Below, in pieces: positions 19,169 through 28,289 of a stretch of DNA of 34,605 nt. Each line of letters starts with the position of its first letter. The first letter of the stretch is position 1. The stretch is taken from contig CANBQJ010000012.1 of NCBI GenBank assembly GCA_947371645.1, positions 1 through 34,605 on the forward strand. Direction: 5' to 3'. The stretch comes from Burkholderiales bacterium (GTDB lineage: Bacteria; Pseudomonadota; Gammaproteobacteria; Burkholderiales; Burkholderiaceae). Position numbers and translations under genes: made by a program. Below the pieces are notes generated by a model. The model was not told where the DNA came from. It saw nothing but the letters and a program-made list of their open reading frames with translations, and ran no database searches.

Positions 19169-20473
19169 ATGCCTACGGCCACCCAACCCGACACGACCGC
19201 TCAACTCCATGTCTGGCTGGGGACCCCTCTGACCGAGTTGCCCCAACGGATGGCGCACGATGATGTGGCGGCGGCCACCGACCTGGACTGGTTTGCACTG
19301 GCCTGCCGCCTGCTTGCCTTGCCCAGCGCCGCACGCCTGAACAGCTTCACCTTGCACGCGCCGCTGGAGCTGCTGGCCCGCCATCGCCTCATGCGTCAAC
19401 TGGCCCCGGCTGACCTGCCGCTGGCCCGGCTGCAGCTGCTGGCCACCGCGCTCTTGAGCGCACAGCAGCGGGGGTGCCAGCTGCCCGCGCAAGCCAATGG
19501 GGCGGCACACGCACCCAAGCCAGGTGGCGCGCCCGCCGACCTGGTGCTGGCACTCGGCCAGGCCCTGGATGCCGGCGATCCGGACCGTGCCCAAACGCTG
19601 GCCACCACGCTCAGTGAGGGCACACCGGCGTGTGCCACCCCGGAGCTCTGCCAATGGCTGACCCCGGTCGTGCGCGACCGCATGGGCGCCGCAGCCCACT
19701 TGCCCATCTTCCTCAACCTCCTGGCCCGCCTGCACGAGGTCGACGCCCCCGCCGCCTGGCTCGCCCGGCCACTGCTGCCTGCCTTGCTGCGTGAACTGGC
19801 GCTGCAGCCCGAAGCGCGCGTGGACTGGCCACCTGCGGCGCTCGCCCTGCCCTTGGGCCAAGCCTGCAACCCCGACGCACTGGCCCATCACCTGCTGTCG
19901 CTGCGCCCCTTGCCGCAACCTGACCCTTCCGGCATCTGGCCCATGGTGCGCCAGACCGTGGCCGCTGGCCGCCACCTGCCCTTGCCCGGCCTGGTTCAGG
20001 CGCAAGCACAGCAGGCCCTGGCCTCGGCCTGCCGCGTGGCCGCCTGGAGCATGCTGCAGGAGTCCCTGGCCAAAGCCCGCTATGGCTGGAGCCACGCCCT
20101 GACCCTGCCTCAAGCCTGGTGGGGGCTGGCCACAGGCATGCCAAGTGAAGCCGACGTCACACAGGCGCACGCCAGGCTGGCCGCCTTGCACGTGGCGGCC
20201 ATGCGCAGCGTCATCGGCGCGGTCGAGTTGGTCGCGCCATCGCCAACCGCTATGCCCCAGGCGCAGATCCAGGAGGCCTTTCGCGACTGCGCACGTCAGG
20301 CCTGCATCCGGGCCGACGCCCATGCGGTCAAATACGTGCTCGCCTGCATGGACGCCGCCCACACGGCCCCACAGGACGCCCCCCTCTACCTGGCGGCCGC
20401 GCAAAAGCTGTGTGCGGACTGGGTGGCCACCTGCCCCGAGCACGACATCCCTGGCCAGCTGGCGCAACGCTGA
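19169..20473 (+). CDS. Unrecognised 434-aa helical protein next to the NRPS locus
   Basis: I cannot name this family. The protein is 434 residues from the ATG at 19169 (MPTATQPDTT). An upstream in-frame start at 19118 is possible but adds only low-complexity sequence. It is rich in Ala and Leu, with many short amphipathic stretches and no signal peptide or transmembrane segment, which suggests an all-helical soluble protein. The most conserved-looking part is C-terminal: ARYGWSHALTLPQAWWGLA at about residues 300-320 and HAVKYVLACMDAAH at about 390-405. These hold histidines and aromatic residues that could form a ligand or metal site. It is divergent from the WD40 gene and is followed after 66 bp by the MFS exporter, so it is probably cotranscribed with that. 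A tailoring enzyme of the NRPS product is one possibility but is not shown. Confidence 0.75.
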   Translation: MPTATQPDTTAQLHVWLGTPLTELPQRMAHDDVAAATDLDWFALACRLLALPSAARLNSFTLHAPLELLARHRLMRQLAPADLPLARLQLLATALLSAQQRGCQLPAQANGAAHAPKPGGAPADLVLALGQALDAGDPDRAQTLATTLSEGTPACATPELCQWLTPVVRDRMGAAAHLPIFLNLLARLHEVDAPAAWLARPLLPALLRELALQPEARVDWPPAALALPLGQACNPDALAHHLLSLRPLPQPDPSGIWPMVRQTVAAGRHLPLPGLVQAQAQQALASACRVAAWSMLQESLAKARYGWSHALTLPQAWWGLATGMPSEADVTQAHARLAALHVAAMRSVIGAVELVAPSPTAMPQAQIQEAFRDCARQACIRADAHAVKYVLACMDAAHTAPQDAPLYLAAAQKLCADWVATCPEHDIPGQLAQR

Positions 20474-20539
20474 CCTGCCCGCCATCACCGGCTTCACTGG
20501 CTTCACCGCCGATCCTTTGCCCTTGCCACCTTGCCTGCC

Positions 20540-21751
20540 ATGCGCCGCACCGCTGCCACCCACTTCATCTTGCTGACCGTGCTGCTGGACGCCTTGTCGA
20601 TTGGCGTGGTGGTGCCCGTGCTGCCCCGCCTGCTGATTGAGTTGGGCCAGGACGGCGCCCGTTCGGCCTGGGCCATGGGTGCCCTGCAAGGCAGCTTTGC
20701 GCTGGCACAGTTCTTCTTTGCCGCGTGGTTGGGCGCCTGGTCAGACCATGTGGGCCGCAGGCCCGTGCTGATGGTGGGTTTGTTCAGCTTGAGCCTGAGC
20801 TTCCTGGCCGGCGCCTGGTCGAGCAGCTTTGGCGTGCTGCTGCTCTTTCGCGCCCTGAGCGGTGCCGCCTGCGCCAACATGGCCGTCGCCCAGGCCTATG
20901 TCGCCGACGTCACCCCCGCCGCTGAACTGCCCGCGCAATACGGCCGCGTCGGTGCGGTGTTCGGGCTGGGCTTCATCCTGGGCCCGGTGCTGGGCGGCCT
21001 CGTGGGCGACACCCACGCCCGATGGCCCTTTCTGCTCGCTGCGGCCCTCAGTGGCATCAGCTTGCTCTACGGCTGGTTCCTGCTGCCCGAGTCCCTGCCG
21101 GTGGCGCGCAGGCGGCCCTGGCGTGCCGTCAGCCCCTGGGCGGCACTGGGCCAGTTGCGGGCCCTGCGCGGGCTGGCGCCACTGATCTGGGTCATCGCCG
21201 CCGTGATGCTGGCCCAGGCCGCCGTGGAAACCTTCTGGCTGCTCTACACCACGTTCCGCTTTGGCTGGACGCCGCGAGACAACGGCATGTCCTTGCTGGT
21301 GATGGGCCTGGCCGCAGGTGTTGCACAGATCGTGCTCTTGCCGCGCCTGCAAGGCAGGCTCAGCAGCCAGCAAATGGTGCAAGCGGGCTTGTGGACTTTC
21401 GTGGTCAGCCTCATCGCGTGGGGACTTGCCACCCAGGGCTGGATGATGTGGGCCGTCGCGGTGGCGAACCTGATGGGCTACCTGGTCTACCCCAGCGCCC
21501 AAAGCATCGTGGCCGCGCGGGTGCCACCGGACCAACAAGGCCAGACCATGGGGGCCTTGTCCGCACTGGCCAGCGTCATGGCGGTCATCGGCCCCATGGC
21601 CGCCACGCCCGTCCTGGCCGCCGTCTTGCGTGGCTCACCGCAAGCCTGGTCCGCAGGGGCGCCCTTCTTCATGCTGGCTGTGGTGCTGGGCATCGTGGCC
21701 TGGCACCACCGTCGCAACCCGATGTCGTCACAAAATGAAGCCGCAGCTTGA
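20540..21751 (+). CDS. MFS transporter, TetA-like drug/metabolite efflux
   Basis: Major facilitator of 403 residues with about 12 hydrophobic segments, resembling the DHA1/TetA branch. The first helix is HFILLTVLLDALSIGVVVPV. The motif A loop between helices 2 and 3 reads GAWSDHVGRRPVLM, and a motif C-like GFILGPVLGGLVGD lies in helix 5, typical of proton antiporters. The ATG at 20540 is preferred over an in-frame TTG at 20531. It follows the 434-aa unknown gene on the same strand and is the only exporter close to the NRPS, so export of that product (or self-protection) is a reasonable inference. The last residues (MSSQNEAAA) form a short cytoplasmic tail. Substrate cannot be read from the sequence. 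Confidence 0.9.
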   Translation: MRRTAATHFILLTVLLDALSIGVVVPVLPRLLIELGQDGARSAWAMGALQGSFALAQFFFAAWLGAWSDHVGRRPVLMVGLFSLSLSFLAGAWSSSFGVLLLFRALSGAACANMAVAQAYVADVTPAAELPAQYGRVGAVFGLGFILGPVLGGLVGDTHARWPFLLAAALSGISLLYGWFLLPESLPVARRRPWRAVSPWAALGQLRALRGLAPLIWVIAAVMLAQAAVETFWLLYTTFRFGWTPRDNGMSLLVMGLAAGVAQIVLLPRLQGRLSSQQMVQAGLWTFVVSLIAWGLATQGWMMWAVAVANLMGYLVYPSAQSIVAARVPPDQQGQTMGALSALASVMAVIGPMAATPVLAAVLRGSPQAWSAGAPFFMLAVVLGIVAWHHRRNPMSSQNEAAA

Positions 21752-21883
21752 CTGGCATCAAGCGTTGCCTGCGTCCTGCCTTGCAAACGCTGGCAACCCT
21801 GCAGGTTAGGGGTTCGCCTGAGCTTGCCTCTACCCTAGACTTTGTGTAGACGACTGTCGTGCTCACACCCTTAGGATCCGGCC

Positions 21884-22960
21884 ATGCCCACCCCAATGCC
21901 CCGCCATCAAGCCCACGCCCTCACCCGCGGCCCACTGTCGGTGGCCGTTCTCACCCTGCTGCTGTGCGGCGGTGCCCAAGCGGTGCCCTTGTCCTTTTAC
22001 AGTTACGCCAGCACCAGTGCCGACATCGGCGCCAGCTACAGCAGCACCCTGCTGGGCGACGTCAACTTCACCCTCAACCTGCCGGGCAACTCCACTTATT
22101 TTGGTGGGCAAGCTGGCTCAGGTGCCAGCACGGGTCTGGCCTCCTACACCTACGGCATCGCCTCGGGCCAGGGTGGCACCGACCCGGTCTACGACATCAT
22201 CACCAGCTCGGGCCGGTACGCCTTCAACTACAGCGGGCAGGCTGAAACCGTCGGGGTCAAGACCCATGCCGGCGTCACCGTGTCGACCATCGACTCGACG
22301 ACGGGCAATGCCGACTACGCGGCCAACGCCTCACTGAACGGCTATGCGCAAGCCAGCTGGAGCCAGCAGTTCTACATTGCTGCCGACCCCTTCCACAAAG
22401 CCGGCACCTACGGGGCCACCGTGGTGGCACTGACCATGGACGGCCAGTTCCCGGCCCTCGCCAGCGGGGTGAACAACAGCGCCTCGGCCTACACCTATGT
22501 GTCCACCAGCTTCGTGGACAAGGCGGGCGTGAGCTACAGCAGCTACTTCACCGCATCGACCTACGCCAACGACCCCAACTGGACGGGCGCCGTCACGGTC
22601 TATAAAAAGCTCCTGTTCCAGTACGGCACGCCTTTCAACATCAGCCAGTACATGCAGGTGAGCGCCAACGCCAACGGCAGCGCCGACTTCACGCACACCG
22701 GCTACATCAGCGCCATCGAGTTGCCCTACGGCGCCACGCTTGAATCGGGTGCCGAGCAAGCCGGCCTGGGTGGCACCACCACGCTGTATGGCGCCGTGAC
22801 CAACTCGGCCACCCTTGACGCCGAAAACACCAACTGGGACTTCGGCAACAACGGCGGTGGTTTCACGCCGCCCCCCGTGCCTGAACCTGGCCTGCTGGAA
22901 CTGGTGGGCGCAGGCTTGATCGTCACCGGCCTGCTGCGCCGCCGTCGCCGTCAGGGCTGA
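21884..22960 (+). CDS. PEP-CTERM sorting-domain protein
   Basis: Exported protein of 358 residues. A basic N-terminus is followed by a hydrophobic stretch (LSVAVLTLLLCGGAQA) with a likely cleavage after AQA near residue 34. The middle is Gly/Ser/Thr/Tyr-rich and beta-like with many small repeats, and no catalytic motif is seen. The C-terminus is a classic PEP-CTERM tail: VPEPG, a hydrophobic helix (LLELVGAGLIVTGLL) and an Arg cluster (RRRRRQG). Such proteins are processed by exosortase and are usually surface or extracellular-matrix components. TAGGA eight bases upstream supports the start. Its 3' end overlaps the convergent RND gene by 10 bp. No exosortase or polysaccharide gene is nearby, so its specific role is unknown. 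Confidence 0.93.
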   Translation: MPTPMPRHQAHALTRGPLSVAVLTLLLCGGAQAVPLSFYSYASTSADIGASYSSTLLGDVNFTLNLPGNSTYFGGQAGSGASTGLASYTYGIASGQGGTDPVYDIITSSGRYAFNYSGQAETVGVKTHAGVTVSTIDSTTGNADYAANASLNGYAQASWSQQFYIAADPFHKAGTYGATVVALTMDGQFPALASGVNNSASAYTYVSTSFVDKAGVSYSSYFTASTYANDPNWTGAVTVYKKLLFQYGTPFNISQYMQVSANANGSADFTHTGYISAIELPYGATLESGAEQAGLGGTTTLYGAVTNSATLDAENTNWDFGNNGGGFTPPPVPEPGLLELVGAGLIVTGLLRRRRRQG

Positions 22961-25900
22961 ACGGCAGCCACCACGTCCGCACCTGGCCGCCGCCCCAGCG
23001 AGAGCAGGCGGCGGCTGAGGCGGATCAGGTCGTCCACCAGGGTGAACACCACCGGGATGACCAGCAGGCTCAGGAAGGTGGAGGTGATCAGCCCCCCGAT
23101 CACCACGATGGCCATGGGCGCCCGGAAACTCGGGTCCACGCCCAGGCCCAGGGCGATGGGCAGCATGCCCGCCCCCATGGCGATGGTCGTCATGATGATG
23201 GGCCGCGCACGCTTGCGGCAGCCGTCGATCACGGCTTCGAAGCGCGACAGCCCCATCTCGTTGCGGGCGATCAGCACGTAGTCCACCAGCAGAATCGAGT
23301 TCTTGGTGGCGATGCCCATGAGCATGATCAGCCCGATCATGGACGGCATCGACAAGGCCGTGTGCGTGATGTAGAGCGCCGCAAACGCCCCCGGCACCGA
23401 CAACACCAGCGCCGCCAGGATGGTGATGGGCTGCACAAAGCCCTTGAAGAGCAGCACCAGCACACCGTAGATGCACAGCACGCCGATCAGCATGGCGATG
23501 CCAAAGCTCTTGAACAGCTCGGCCATGGCTTCGGCGTCGCCCACCGGCGCGTGGGTGATGCCCGGCGGCAGGTGGGCCAGGCTGGGCAAGGCCAGCACGC
23601 GCTTTTCGACCTCGCCCAGCGGCAGGCCGTTGAGCTCCACTTCGAAGTTGATGTTGCGCTGGCGATCAAAGCGGTCGATCTGCGCCGGGCCACTGTCCAG
23701 GCGCACATCGGCCACGTTGCCCAGGGGCACGGGGCCGCGTGCACCGGGCACCGGCAGGCGGGCGATCAGGTCCACGTCCTGGCGGGCCGAAGCCGGCAGG
23801 CGCACCACCACCGGCAGCTGGCGCTGGCTGAGGTTGAGCTTGGCCAGCGACTGGTCGTAGTCGCCCAGGGTGGCCACGCGCAAGGTGTCCCCGATGGCTG
23901 CCGTGGACACGCCCAGATCGGCCGCCTTCGCAGAATCAGGACGCACCACCAGCTCCGGCCTCACCAGGCTGGACGTGGACGTGACGTTGCCGATGCCGGG
24001 GATGGTGCGCAGCTCGTGCGCCACCACCTCGGCGTGCGCCGCCAGGGCGACGCCATCTTCGCCGGCCAGCACCAGCTGGTACTTCTCGGCCGAGCCGCCC
24101 AGGCCCACGGTCACGCGGGCACCGGGCAGCACTTCAAGCGCCTTGCGCAGCTGGCCTTCGATCACCTGCTTCTTCACCCCGGGGCGGTCCTTGCGGTGGG
24201 TCAGGTTGAGCGTCAGCGTGGCCTTGCGCACGTCGCTCGCCCCCCGAGGCTGGAACGGGTCGCCCCCGCTGGAGCCACCACCGATCGCGGAGTACACCAG
24301 CTTCACATAGGGGTTGGCCTGCACGATGGCGCGGGCCTGCTCGGCCGCGCGGGTGGTCTCCACCAGGGTGCTGCCTGGCGCCAGTGCCACGTTCACCTGC
24401 GTCTGCGACAGGTCATCGGGCGGGATGAAACTGGCCTGCAGCCTGCCCAGCATGGCGACCGAGGCCACCAGGAAGCCGGCCACGGCCAGCAGCGTCCACC
24501 AGCGGTGGTTCAGGCACCAACGCGCCCAGGCCAGGTAGGGCCGCATCCACCCTGGCTCGCCCTGGTGCCGCTTGGGCACCTTGAGCAGGTAGGCCGCCAT
24601 CATCGGCGTGAGCATGCGGGCCACCACCAGCGAGAAGAAGACCGAGATGGCCGCCGTCCAGCCGAACTGCACGAAGAACTTGCCCGGGATGCCGCCCATG
24701 AAGGCGGTGGGCAGGAACACGGCAATCAGCGTGAAGGTGGTGGCGATCACGGCCAGGCCGATCTCGTCGGCGGCCTCCATGGCCGCGTCCATGGGCGACT
24801 TGCCCTGGGCCAGGTGGCGCATGATGTTTTCGATCTCGACGATGGCGTCGTCCACCAGGATGCCCACCACCAGCGACAGCGACAGCAGCGTCACCACATT
24901 GAGCGAAAAGCCCATGAAGTACATCAGCCCGAACGTGGGGATGGCCGACAGGGGCAGGGCCGCCGCCGCCACCAGCGTGGCACGCGTGTCGCGCAAGAAG
25001 AGCCACACCACGATCACGGCCAGGATGGCGCCCTCGTACAGCAGGCTCATCGAGCCATGGAAGCTCTCTTCCACCGAATCGACGAAGTTGAAGGCCTCGG
25101 TGATGGTCACATCAGGGTGGTCCTGGCGCAAGGCCGCCACGGCGGCGCGCACGCCCTGGGCCACCTCCACCTCGCCAGCGCCCTTGGAGCGGGTGACCTC
25201 GAACCCCACCACCGGCTTGCCTTGCAACAAAGCGCGCGAACGCTGCTCGGCCACGCCGTCGCTCACGGTGGCGATCTGGTCCAGGCGAACATGACGGCCG
25301 TCGCTCAGGGTCACGGCCATGGCGGCCAACTCCTGGGCCGAATTGACCGTGGCCAGGGTGCGCACGGACTGCTCGCCACGGCCCAGGTCCACACGGCCAC
25401 CCGAGGCTTCAGTCTGTGTCAGCTTCAGCTGTCGGGACACATCGGCCGCGCTCAGGCCCAGCGCCATCAGGCGCGCCGGGTCCAGCTCCACGCTCACCTC
25501 GCGGGTCACACCGCCCACGCGGGACACGGCACCCACGCCTTTGACGGACAACAGCGCCTTGGTGATGTCGTGGTCGACAAACCAGGACATGGCCTCATCG
25601 TCCATGCGGCCCGAGGCCACCGAGTAGGTCAGGATGGGCAGGCCTGAGAGGTTGACCTTGGAGACGATGGGGTCGGTCAGGTCACCTGGCAGGTTGGCCC
25701 GCACGCGCGAGACCGCGTCGCGCACATCGTCCAGCGCCTCCTGGATGGGCTTTTCCAGGCGGAACTCGACGGTCATGGTGACCGTGCCGTCCTGGATCTT
25801 GGTGTAGATGTGCTTGATGCCCTGCAACGTGGCGGCAGAGTCTTCCAGCTTGCGGGCCACTTCCGTTTCGAGCTGGGCCGGCGCGGCACCGGGCAGCGAG

Positions 25901-26046
25901 GCACGCACCGTGATGGTGGGCAGTTCGATGTCGGGGAAGTTCTGGACCTTCATGCCGCCAAAGCCGATCACGCCCAGGAGCGTGAGCATCACGAACAGCA
26001 TCACCGACGGGATCGGGTTGCGGATGCACCAGGCGGACACGTTCAT
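22951..26046 (-). CDS. RND efflux transporter, inner-membrane pump (HAE1/AcrB-like)
   Basis: Proton-driven inner-membrane pump of 1031 residues, the usual length for the HAE1 family. The N-terminus reads CIRNPIPSVMLFVMLTLLGVIGF (first helix), then VQNFPDIELPTITV. The fourth helix carries the proton-relay pair in VVGILVDDAIVEIENIMRH. A second repeat has GIATKNSILLVDYV and a C-terminal helix set ending near VIPVVFTLVDDLIRL. Two large periplasmic loops are present. It overlaps the adaptor gene by 4 nt (ATGA at 26043-26046), so the two are translationally coupled. No outer-membrane TolC-like gene is in the window, so the pump may share one. The VPGARGPVPLGNVADV block is typical of multidrug RND pumps, but the substrate cannot be named. 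Confidence 0.96.
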   Translation of the reverse strand: MNVSAWCIRNPIPSVMLFVMLTLLGVIGFGGMKVQNFPDIELPTITVRASLPGAAPAQLETEVARKLEDSAATLQGIKHIYTKIQDGTVTMTVEFRLEKPIQEALDDVRDAVSRVRANLPGDLTDPIVSKVNLSGLPILTYSVASGRMDDEAMSWFVDHDITKALLSVKGVGAVSRVGGVTREVSVELDPARLMALGLSAADVSRQLKLTQTEASGGRVDLGRGEQSVRTLATVNSAQELAAMAVTLSDGRHVRLDQIATVSDGVAEQRSRALLQGKPVVGFEVTRSKGAGEVEVAQGVRAAVAALRQDHPDVTITEAFNFVDSVEESFHGSMSLLYEGAILAVIVVWLFLRDTRATLVAAAALPLSAIPTFGLMYFMGFSLNVVTLLSLSLVVGILVDDAIVEIENIMRHLAQGKSPMDAAMEAADEIGLAVIATTFTLIAVFLPTAFMGGIPGKFFVQFGWTAAISVFFSLVVARMLTPMMAAYLLKVPKRHQGEPGWMRPYLAWARWCLNHRWWTLLAVAGFLVASVAMLGRLQASFIPPDDLSQTQVNVALAPGSTLVETTRAAEQARAIVQANPYVKLVYSAIGGGSSGGDPFQPRGASDVRKATLTLNLTHRKDRPGVKKQVIEGQLRKALEVLPGARVTVGLGGSAEKYQLVLAGEDGVALAAHAEVVAHELRTIPGIGNVTSTSSLVRPELVVRPDSAKAADLGVSTAAIGDTLRVATLGDYDQSLAKLNLSQRQLPVVVRLPASARQDVDLIARLPVPGARGPVPLGNVADVRLDSGPAQIDRFDRQRNINFEVELNGLPLGEVEKRVLALPSLAHLPPGITHAPVGDAEAMAELFKSFGIAMLIGVLCIYGVLVLLFKGFVQPITILAALVLSVPGAFAALYITHTALSMPSMIGLIMLMGIATKNSILLVDYVLIARNEMGLSRFEAVIDGCRKRARPIIMTTIAMGAGMLPIALGLGVDPSFRAPMAIVVIGGLITSTFLSLLVIPVVFTLVDDLIRLSRRLLSLGRRPGADVVAAVQP

Positions 26047-27218
26047 GGCTGCACCCCTGAGGCCACAGCCTGCACCACGCGCACGGTGTCCCCATCGTTG
26101 AGCAGGCCCACACCTGCGGCCACGACCTGGGCGCGGGGCTCCAGGCCGGACACCACCTCGATGCGGTCGCCTTCCCGGCGGCCCACCAGCACCTTCAGGC
26201 GGCGCACCTGGCGGCCTTCGAGCTGGAAGACGTAATTGAAGCCGTCTTGCAAGGCCACGGCGGACTGCGGCAAGGTCATGCCCACCGTGGCGCCTTGCTC
26301 CAGCAGCCCGGAGGCGAACATGCCAGGCCGCACGCCCATGTCCATGGCGGTGTGCGGCAAGTCCACGTAGACCAGGCCATTGCGGGTTTGCGGGTCCACC
26401 GTGGGCGACACCACGCGCACGCGGCCTTCCAGCGGCGCGCTCACGCCAGGCACCGTCAGGCGGGCGACCTGGCCCGGACGCACGCGCGGCAGGTCGCCAG
26501 CGGGCACCTCGGCGCGCCACTGCAAGCGGCCCTGGCGCACCAGGCGGAACAGCTCCTGCCCGGCCTGGCCCACGGCGCCCACGGTGGCCGTGCGGCTGGC
26601 CACCACGCCGTCGTCCGGCGCCAGCACCTGGGTCTGCTTCAGCCGCAAGGCCTGCGTGGCCACCTGCGCCTGGGCCGAGGCGACACGCGCCAGCGCGGTG
26701 GCTTCGGCCGTCAGGCTGCGCTGGGCATCCTGAGGGCTCAAGGCGCCGCTGCCCTGCAGGCTGCGCGTGCGGTCGGCGTTGGCGCGCGCTTCTGCGGCCA
26801 GGGCCTGGGCCTCGGCGAGCGCGGCGCGGGCAGATTGTTCATCAGATGAAATGGCCTCGGTGGCAAAGCTGGCCAGCACCTGGCCTCGCCGCACCACATC
26901 GCCCACATCGGCCTGCACGGCCACCAGGCGCTGGCCGCCCAGCTCGGCGCCCACGATGGCCTCTTGCCAGGCGGACACGGCACCATTGGCCGTCAGGCGC
27001 AAGGCCCACGGCAGGCGCTGCGGGCTCACCACTTCGACCGTCAGGGCTGCGGCGCTGCCCGCCCCGGAGCTGCCACCCACCACCGCAGACGCCGCTGCCG
27101 GCGCATCTGTGGCGGCCTTTTGCCCACAGGCCACCAGGCCAGCGGCCAGGCTCAGCGCCAGGCCGAGCCCCAAGAAACGATGTGGCTGCACACGGAGGTG
27201 CAGAAATGAAACCGGCAT
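26043..27218 (-). CDS. RND periplasmic adaptor lipoprotein (membrane fusion protein)
   Basis: Adaptor of 391 residues that links the inner-membrane pump to an outer-membrane channel. It starts with a basic segment and a lipoprotein signal, LGLGLALSLAAGLVAC, with the lipobox ending LVAC and the lipidated Cys near residue 33. Next come the lipoyl half-motif (VGAELGGQRLVAVQADVGDVVRRGQVLASF), a helical hairpin rich in Ala/Gln/Arg (about 125-190), the second lipoyl half (LAPDDGVVASRTATVGAVGQAGQELF) and beta-barrel and membrane-proximal domains. The ATG at 27218 is preferred because it places the signal sequence at the N-terminus. The longer frame to 27272 adds an unlikely lead. It is first in a two-gene operon with the RND pump and divergent from an alpha/beta hydrolase gene. 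Confidence 0.93.
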   Translation of the reverse strand: MPVSFLHLRVQPHRFLGLGLALSLAAGLVACGQKAATDAPAAASAVVGGSSGAGSAAALTVEVVSPQRLPWALRLTANGAVSAWQEAIVGAELGGQRLVAVQADVGDVVRRGQVLASFATEAISSDEQSARAALAEAQALAAEARANADRTRSLQGSGALSPQDAQRSLTAEATALARVASAQAQVATQALRLKQTQVLAPDDGVVASRTATVGAVGQAGQELFRLVRQGRLQWRAEVPAGDLPRVRPGQVARLTVPGVSAPLEGRVRVVSPTVDPQTRNGLVYVDLPHTAMDMGVRPGMFASGLLEQGATVGMTLPQSAVALQDGFNYVFQLEGRQVRRLKVLVGRREGDRIEVVSGLEPRAQVVAAGVGLLNDGDTVRVVQAVASGVQP

Positions 27219-27336
27219 GACGCGCTTTTCCCCAGACGATGTGTGCAAGGTGAGTCCTTGTCTGGCCCGCAAGTCGCGGGCACCGCCGTTTTACCAGATG
27301 CCCCGGACACGCCGCCGCCACAGCGACAATCACCAC

Positions 27337-28224
27337 ATGCAATGGACCCCCTGGCAACACCCCACCCCTGAAGGCTTCACCTTGCGCGGCTGGCACACCC
27401 GCCCGCGTGGCAAGCCCATGCTGCACTTCATCCATGGCAATGGCTTTTGTGGCCGGGTGTACGAACCCCTGCTGCGCAGGCTGCACCCGCAGTTCGACCT
27501 CTGGCTGAGCGACGCCCAAGGCCACGGCCTGAGTGACCACGGTGGCCGCTTTGTGGGATGGAACCGCAGCGCCGAGCTGGCCATGGAGGCCCTGGAGGCC
27601 CAGGGCGGGGCCTTTGCCGACGTGCCCCACCTGGCCTTGGGCCACAGCTTTGGTGGCGTGCTCACGGCGCTGATCCTGGGTGAGCGCCGCCACCGCTTCG
27701 GGTGCGCCGTGCTGATGGACCCGGTGCTCATGCCTCCGGCCTTGCTGTTCGGGCTGTCGCTGGCCAGCGTGGCCGGCCTGGCCCAGCATGCGCCGCTGGC
27801 CCGCCAGGCCAGAGCGCGGCGTCACCACTGGCCCAGCCGGGACGCCGCCTTCCAGCAGCTCCATGGCCGCGGGGTCTACAAGGGCTGGGCCGACGAGGCC
27901 TTCCACGCCTTCATCGACCATGCCCTGAAAGACGCCGAACAAGGCGGCGTCAGCCTGTGCTGCGAGCCCTCGCGCGAAGCCGAGGTGTTCGCTTCGGGCC
28001 CGGAGCGCCTGTGGACCTTGCTGGGGCGCGTGCGCACGCCCACCCTGGTGCTGCGCGCGCAGCACACCTTCCCCTTTGTGCATGAGGGGGTGCGCCAGTG
28101 GCAGGCCATCCAGCCGGATGTGCAGGTGACCATTCAGCCCGGCGGGCACTGCTTCATGCAGGAAGACCCGGCTGCCGCGGCCAAGGCCGTGCTGGCGGGG
28201 CTCGGTGGCCTCCTGGCCGCTTGA
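27337..28224 (+). CDS. Alpha/beta hydrolase
   Basis: Cytoplasmic alpha/beta-hydrolase fold protein of 295 residues. It shows the oxyanion motif FIHGNGFCG (about residues 32-40), the DAQGHGLSDH block, the nucleophile elbow LGHSFGGVL with the catalytic serine near residue 104, a DPVLMPPALLFG stretch leading into a helical cap, and a C-terminal histidine in QPGGHCFMQED. The start is the ATG at 27337 because homology to the fold begins at once. The frame is open far upstream but overlaps the divergent adaptor gene. Likely an esterase, lipase or C-C hydrolase; the substrate is unknown. It is followed 65 bp later by a small lipoprotein gene on the same strand. Confidence 0.87.
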   Translation: MQWTPWQHPTPEGFTLRGWHTRPRGKPMLHFIHGNGFCGRVYEPLLRRLHPQFDLWLSDAQGHGLSDHGGRFVGWNRSAELAMEALEAQGGAFADVPHLALGHSFGGVLTALILGERRHRFGCAVLMDPVLMPPALLFGLSLASVAGLAQHAPLARQARARRHHWPSRDAAFQQLHGRGVYKGWADEAFHAFIDHALKDAEQGGVSLCCEPSREAEVFASGPERLWTLLGRVRTPTLVLRAQHTFPFVHEGVRQWQAIQPDVQVTIQPGGHCFMQEDPAAAAKAVLAGLGGLLAA

Positions 28225-28289
28225 ATTGATGGCCTGATGCCCTGCACTTGGGCAGATCAGGTGGGGTGCGCATCGGCCAGCATGCCAGC

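Noticed and set aside
4715..21751. Lipopeptide siderophore cluster of the cupriachelin/taiwachelin kind
   Set aside because: A FAAL start fits, but there is no TonB receptor, no hydroxylase for Asp or Orn, no MbtH and no Fur box in the window.
21752..21883. Sigma-54 promoter before the PEP-CTERM gene, as reported for some PEP-CTERM genes
   Set aside because: No GG-N10-GC pair with adequate -24 and -12 boxes is present; only a 5-bp TCTAC/GTAGA repeat is seen.
23362..25647. 761-codon open frame on the plus strand inside the RND pump gene
   Set aside because: It is antisense to a well-conserved RND transporter and shows no domain of its own.
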